Origin: Gnetum montanum
Lineage: Eukaryota > Streptophyta > Gnetopsida > Gnetales > Gnetaceae
Direction: 5' to 3'
Assembly: GCA_015680685.1 (NCBI GenBank)
Contig: MNCI01004533.1
Coordinates: 2,298-34,278 of the forward strand
Length of the DNA: 31,981 nt
Each line of letters starts with the position of its first letter. The stretch's first letter is position 1. The notes below the pieces were generated by a model. It was not told where the DNA came from. It did not search any database and saw only the letters and a list, made by a program, of their open reading frames with translations. The translations under genes and the position numbers were made by a program. This document shows positions 29,101-31,981 of the stretch, piece by piece.

Positions 29101-31376
29101 ACATCTAGTACACAATTGCATCCATTATCATTATTAGTGATGCATGGAGGTTTCTATCTCTCCATAGCAATAAGTTCATAATTTCCATCCTATGTTGGAG
29201 TGGTAATGATTGTTGGATTTTGTGTATGATCAGCAGACATAATGTTTGTGAGGAAGGATGTTGCACTAGATTGGCCTTGTGCAAGTTTTGATGCACTATT
29301 AGGTTTATGATTTTGTGCTTGTGTGAAGAAACTACCCTAAAGAAAGGACATTTTTGAGGTTGTGGTTGAGATCTACTAGCATTATCATTTTTGTGTATCT
29401 TCACAGCACAAATGACATTCTTTCATTGATGTTGTGGTGCCAAAATTTCCTATGTTGGCAGTGGTATGTGATGGAGGGAAGGATGAGAATATTGAGGATA
29501 TGATAGAAGGTGAGAGGCATGAAGTGGTGATCCCATAGAAGATGTTGTGGGTTGATGATATTTAGGAGAGTGTAGTAGTGATTTGAGGTAGAGAAAGTAG
29601 AACCAATTGGGGAAACAGGTTGTTGAACATAATATCTATACAAGTTTGGCTAGTAGTGATGGTTTGATGATGGCCTTCCCCATGACTATGGGTTTTTCCA
29701 CTATGGTTGATGATAGTTTTAAGGCTCATAAGTAGTCCCACTAGGATAGTATGGTTGGCTGTAGAACTGTCTATAATTACCTTATGAAAAAGGTAATTTC
29801 CTAGGCATTTGCTTTTGTACGAACTTGGGATTCAAAGCAAAAGCCAAATACTCATGTAGATGTAAAATGATTGGGCAATAGTCCTTTGGATGGTCATATA
29901 GGTAGATGTCACATCCATCATCATCTTTTGTGGTTAACTCTATAGCCTCTTCAACTAAAACCATTTTCCCTTTTTATAGATAATTGTTCCTACTAGTTTC
30001 TTGGTTTTTTTACCTCTTCTTTCTTTGATCACTTGATTCTTTTTATGTTATCCTCTCCTCTATAGTTTTTACATAATTTGTAACTTTATCATTCATCAAC
30101 TCCAACATCTTATCTAGCCTTGCTTCAAGTTCATTAATAGACTTTTGTATTGGTAAGGTTTGTTGTGAAATCACCTCATTAAGAGCTGCCTCTATTTCCT
30201 TATCATAGATATGGACCCTCTTCTTTTGAAGAGTTAGGTCCCAGTTATATTCCTCTAAATTCTCTCATTTACATAGCTCTCCTTCTTCTTGTTCCACCTA
30301 CTTGATTAGCCTTTGTATCTGATGGGCTTTCAATTCAAATAACCAACCTTGGGCATAAGTCCCAAGGATCTTCCTTGTTTGATTATGAAGCCCATCTATG
30401 ATGTGGAAAAGTTTCTCTTTTTGAGAGAAATCATAGTTGGGACATCTATGAAGTAGCAAATAGTATCTATTCAAGGCCACATCCAAGGATTCATGGTTTT
30501 CTTGCTTCCATCCTTAGATTTGTTTTCTTAGGTTGGACACTCTCACATAGGTTTGATATTTTTCATTGAAGAGTTCTAGCATTGTGGACCACTAATGTAA
30601 TGAATATGGTTCTAATGATTTATACCAACTTTAGCTTCATCTACTAGCATCATAGGAAAGAGCTTAAGCTTTTGCCACTTGCGTTCAATGTTTTGCAAGG
30701 CACAAGCATCATTGAAGGCTTGTAAATGACGTTGTGGATTAGAATTGTAGCCTCTCCTAAATTTAGGAATGTTATCCATATCAAGCTATTCAATGCGACT
30801 CTTTCTTTAATGCATTTGAGGTATTTGAACTACCTTCCTAATCTATGTCAAGCCCATAGTAGCCAACAATGGTTCATCTTTACCAAACACATCATGGTGA
30901 TAATATATATTTCTATTTGTCTGATTGTGATGATCCTGTCTATGATTATTTTTATGTATTTGATTTTGCCCTTGGGTTTGATTTCTATCTTTATCTTAAC
31001 CCCATAATGGATCTCTATCTCTATACCTATGTGCATCTTCATCAGAACTAGACATTGAAGAGGAAGAGGAAAATGAGAAACTAGGAGAATCACCATGGCT
31101 CCTATATCATCCTCCATGGTCCCTTGATTTATCTTTTCTAGGTTTAGAGGAGGTCCTAGGCCTTGAGGGCCTCCTTGTTCTAGGACTTTTTCCATCTCCT
31201 CTAAGATTGTTTATACTATTTCAACATAGTCCTTTTGTGTAGTAAGGATGGAAATGAGCATATGAAACTCCTACATGAGGTTGTTCACTCCAATTCTCTT
31301 CAGTATAGTACCTATCATTTCTCCTATGCGTGTTTTCATCATACAATGTGTTATGGGTCCTATGTGAACAAGACAT
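29100..31376 (-). pseudogene. gag of the gag-only element (broken)
   Basis: ATG at 31376-31374 (MSCSHRTHN..., compare MSSSLHKST at 14844) opens a frame with scattered single stops. It lacks the N-terminal FHQDEQLHWHDLEGN block of the other two copies. An Arg/Ser/Asp-rich segment (about 31200-30890) follows, with KDKSRDHGG and AHRYRDRD. Then come the capsid region (MDNIPKFRRGYNSNPQRHLQ, about 30790-30730; FNDACALQNIERKWQKLKLF, about 30715-30655), RYYLLLHRCPNYDFSQKEKL and IIDGLHNQTRKILGTYAQGW (30465-30345). A helical acidic part, a zinc knuckle at 29913-29875 (second Cys now Tyr: CDIYLYDHPKDYC) and a Tyr/Pro/Gln tail to about 29400 complete it. Overall it is better preserved than the minus-strand gag at 4990-7209. 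Confidence 0.87.
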
Positions 31377-31482
31377 GTTTTTATCATGTGTAACCTTAAA
31401 TTTTAAAATTTTGTAAAAGATAAATTGTTAATACCTTTACAACGACCATGTATAATATAACTAAGCTAGATAACTAGCACCA

Positions 31483-31500
31483 TCCCCAACAATAGCACCA
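31483..31500 (-). promoter_or_regulatory. Primer binding site, tRNA-Asp type (minus strand)
   Basis: The minus strand reads TGGTGCTATTGTTGGGGA, one base after the LTR end TCATCA. It matches TGGCGCCGTTGCCGGGGA (complement of the plant tRNA-Asp 3' end) at 13 of 18 positions. All five mismatches are C-to-T or G-to-A, mostly within CpG or CpNpG contexts of the reference site. Confidence 0.8.
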
Positions 31501-31501
31501 A

Positions 31502-31981
31502 TGATGAGCTATGGGTATCCCCTAAGCCCAACCATATGAATTATGAGCATTCACGTGCAACCCAATTGAATTCCATGGATAGGACAAGTTTGGCATCTAG
31601 ATCATTAAGTATTAATCATAATTCACTATCTTCCCACTTGCACTAGTGGTAGCTTTGTCACATATGATTTAGTTCAAAGTGAGGCATATGATGGTTGATG
31701 TTGTTATGGCTTTATGCTACTTTTATAAATAATAAAGAAATTAATTATTTAATCTAATTAACAATAGGAAGATAAATGCTAAACTAGCCTACGAGCAATG
31801 AGTGTTCATTCCCAGCTTACCATAAGTCTTGAACTTATGTATCCACTATTGGGATTACTAAGCATTATGCCATTGGCCAAACCAGGTAATGACAATGTCA
31901 GGGTTACCAAAGAATACATGTTTACACTTGAAACTAGCTACTCTCATTTCTCCAATTCATTAATATTCATGGAAACGTAAA
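31502..31981 (-). mobile_element. 5' LTR of the gag-only element, partial
   Basis: About 480 bp of the U5-side half of the LTR, aligned with 25587 to about 26066. Inner end TGATGA on the plus strand at 31502. It continues beyond the right window edge, so the element's outer boundary and the right target duplication are not seen. Confidence 0.85.

Larger units (their letters stand above)
25587..31981 (-). mobile_element. Gag-only gypsy-derived element (TR-GAG-like), minus strand, right end cut by the window
   Basis: From right to left on the minus strand: 5' LTR (31981-31502, partial), tRNA-Asp-type primer site, gag (31376 to about 29100), an unassigned 450-bp spacer, the family's 3' noncoding region (about 28640-26556), polypurine tract and 3' LTR (26538-25587). 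No protease, RT, RNase H or integrase motif is found, although gag and the 3' noncoding region on either side are alignable to the full element at 14203. The internal span of about 5 kb compares with about 8 kb in the full element. This fits non-autonomous LTR elements that keep gag and depend on a relative for Pol. An alternative is a simple post-insertion deletion. Confidence 0.8.

Noticed and set aside
30848-31195. 115-codon minus-strand frame in the gag-only element
   Set aside because: It is a different frame over the Arg/Ser/Asp-rich segment. The gag frame from 31376 carries the conserved downstream capsid motifs in phase.

Overview
The window reads as repeat-rich intergenic DNA from a land plant with a large genome. 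It is AT-rich and has no intact gene, rRNA, tRNA or CRISPR array. Almost all of it is decayed LTR retrotransposons lying inside or against one another. The plant assignment rests on a Ty1/copia element with an initiator-Met-type primer site and on Ty3/gypsy elements of Athila/Tat type, with a tRNA-Asp-type primer site, a PIIMGRAWL protease tail and integrase motifs of that lineage. The age and AT-richness would suit a gymnosperm, but the sequence does not prove it.

Layout, left to right. (1) 1-677, minus strand: the LTR of a gypsy element that runs off the left edge. (2) 678-4469, plus strand: a gypsy internal region from mid-gag to early integrase. (3) 4464-8335, minus strand: a second gypsy fragment (protease, gag, primer site, 5' LTR). 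It meets fragment 2 tail to tail at a TGATCA palindrome. (4) 8336-9889: non-element DNA with two tRNA-like SINE heads and short direct duplications. (5) 9890-24335, plus strand: a complete but dead Ty1/copia element (LTRs 9890-10345 and 23886-24335, target duplication GGTAA/GGTAG). (6) Nested in its 3' end, 14203-23704, plus strand: a nearly full-length gypsy element with TGATGA...TCATCA LTRs and a perfect CTCTC target duplication. (7) 24336-25586: AT-rich spacer with a 28-nt palindrome. (8) 25587-31981, minus strand: a gypsy-derived element with LTR, primer site, gag, 3' noncoding region, polypurine tract and LTR, but no recognisable protease, reverse transcriptase or integrase. It resembles a gag-only non-autonomous element.

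All gypsy copies belong to one related group. They share LTR ends (TGATGA/TCATCA), a TATAAATA promoter close to the LTR 5' end, a gag with an Arg/Ser/Asp-rich segment ahead of the capsid, and a polypurine tract around TTAGTCATGGGG. The copia LTR pair is visibly more diverged than the LTR pair of the gypsy element inside it, which fits the nesting order. Many stops and catalytic losses look like C-to-T (or G-to-A) changes, as expected of silenced, methylated repeats. I found no new biological system. The most unusual items are the gag-only derivative, the tail-to-tail junction, the 14-bp phased GATATC sites in the LTR promoter region, and a probable assembly join at the single N (14825).
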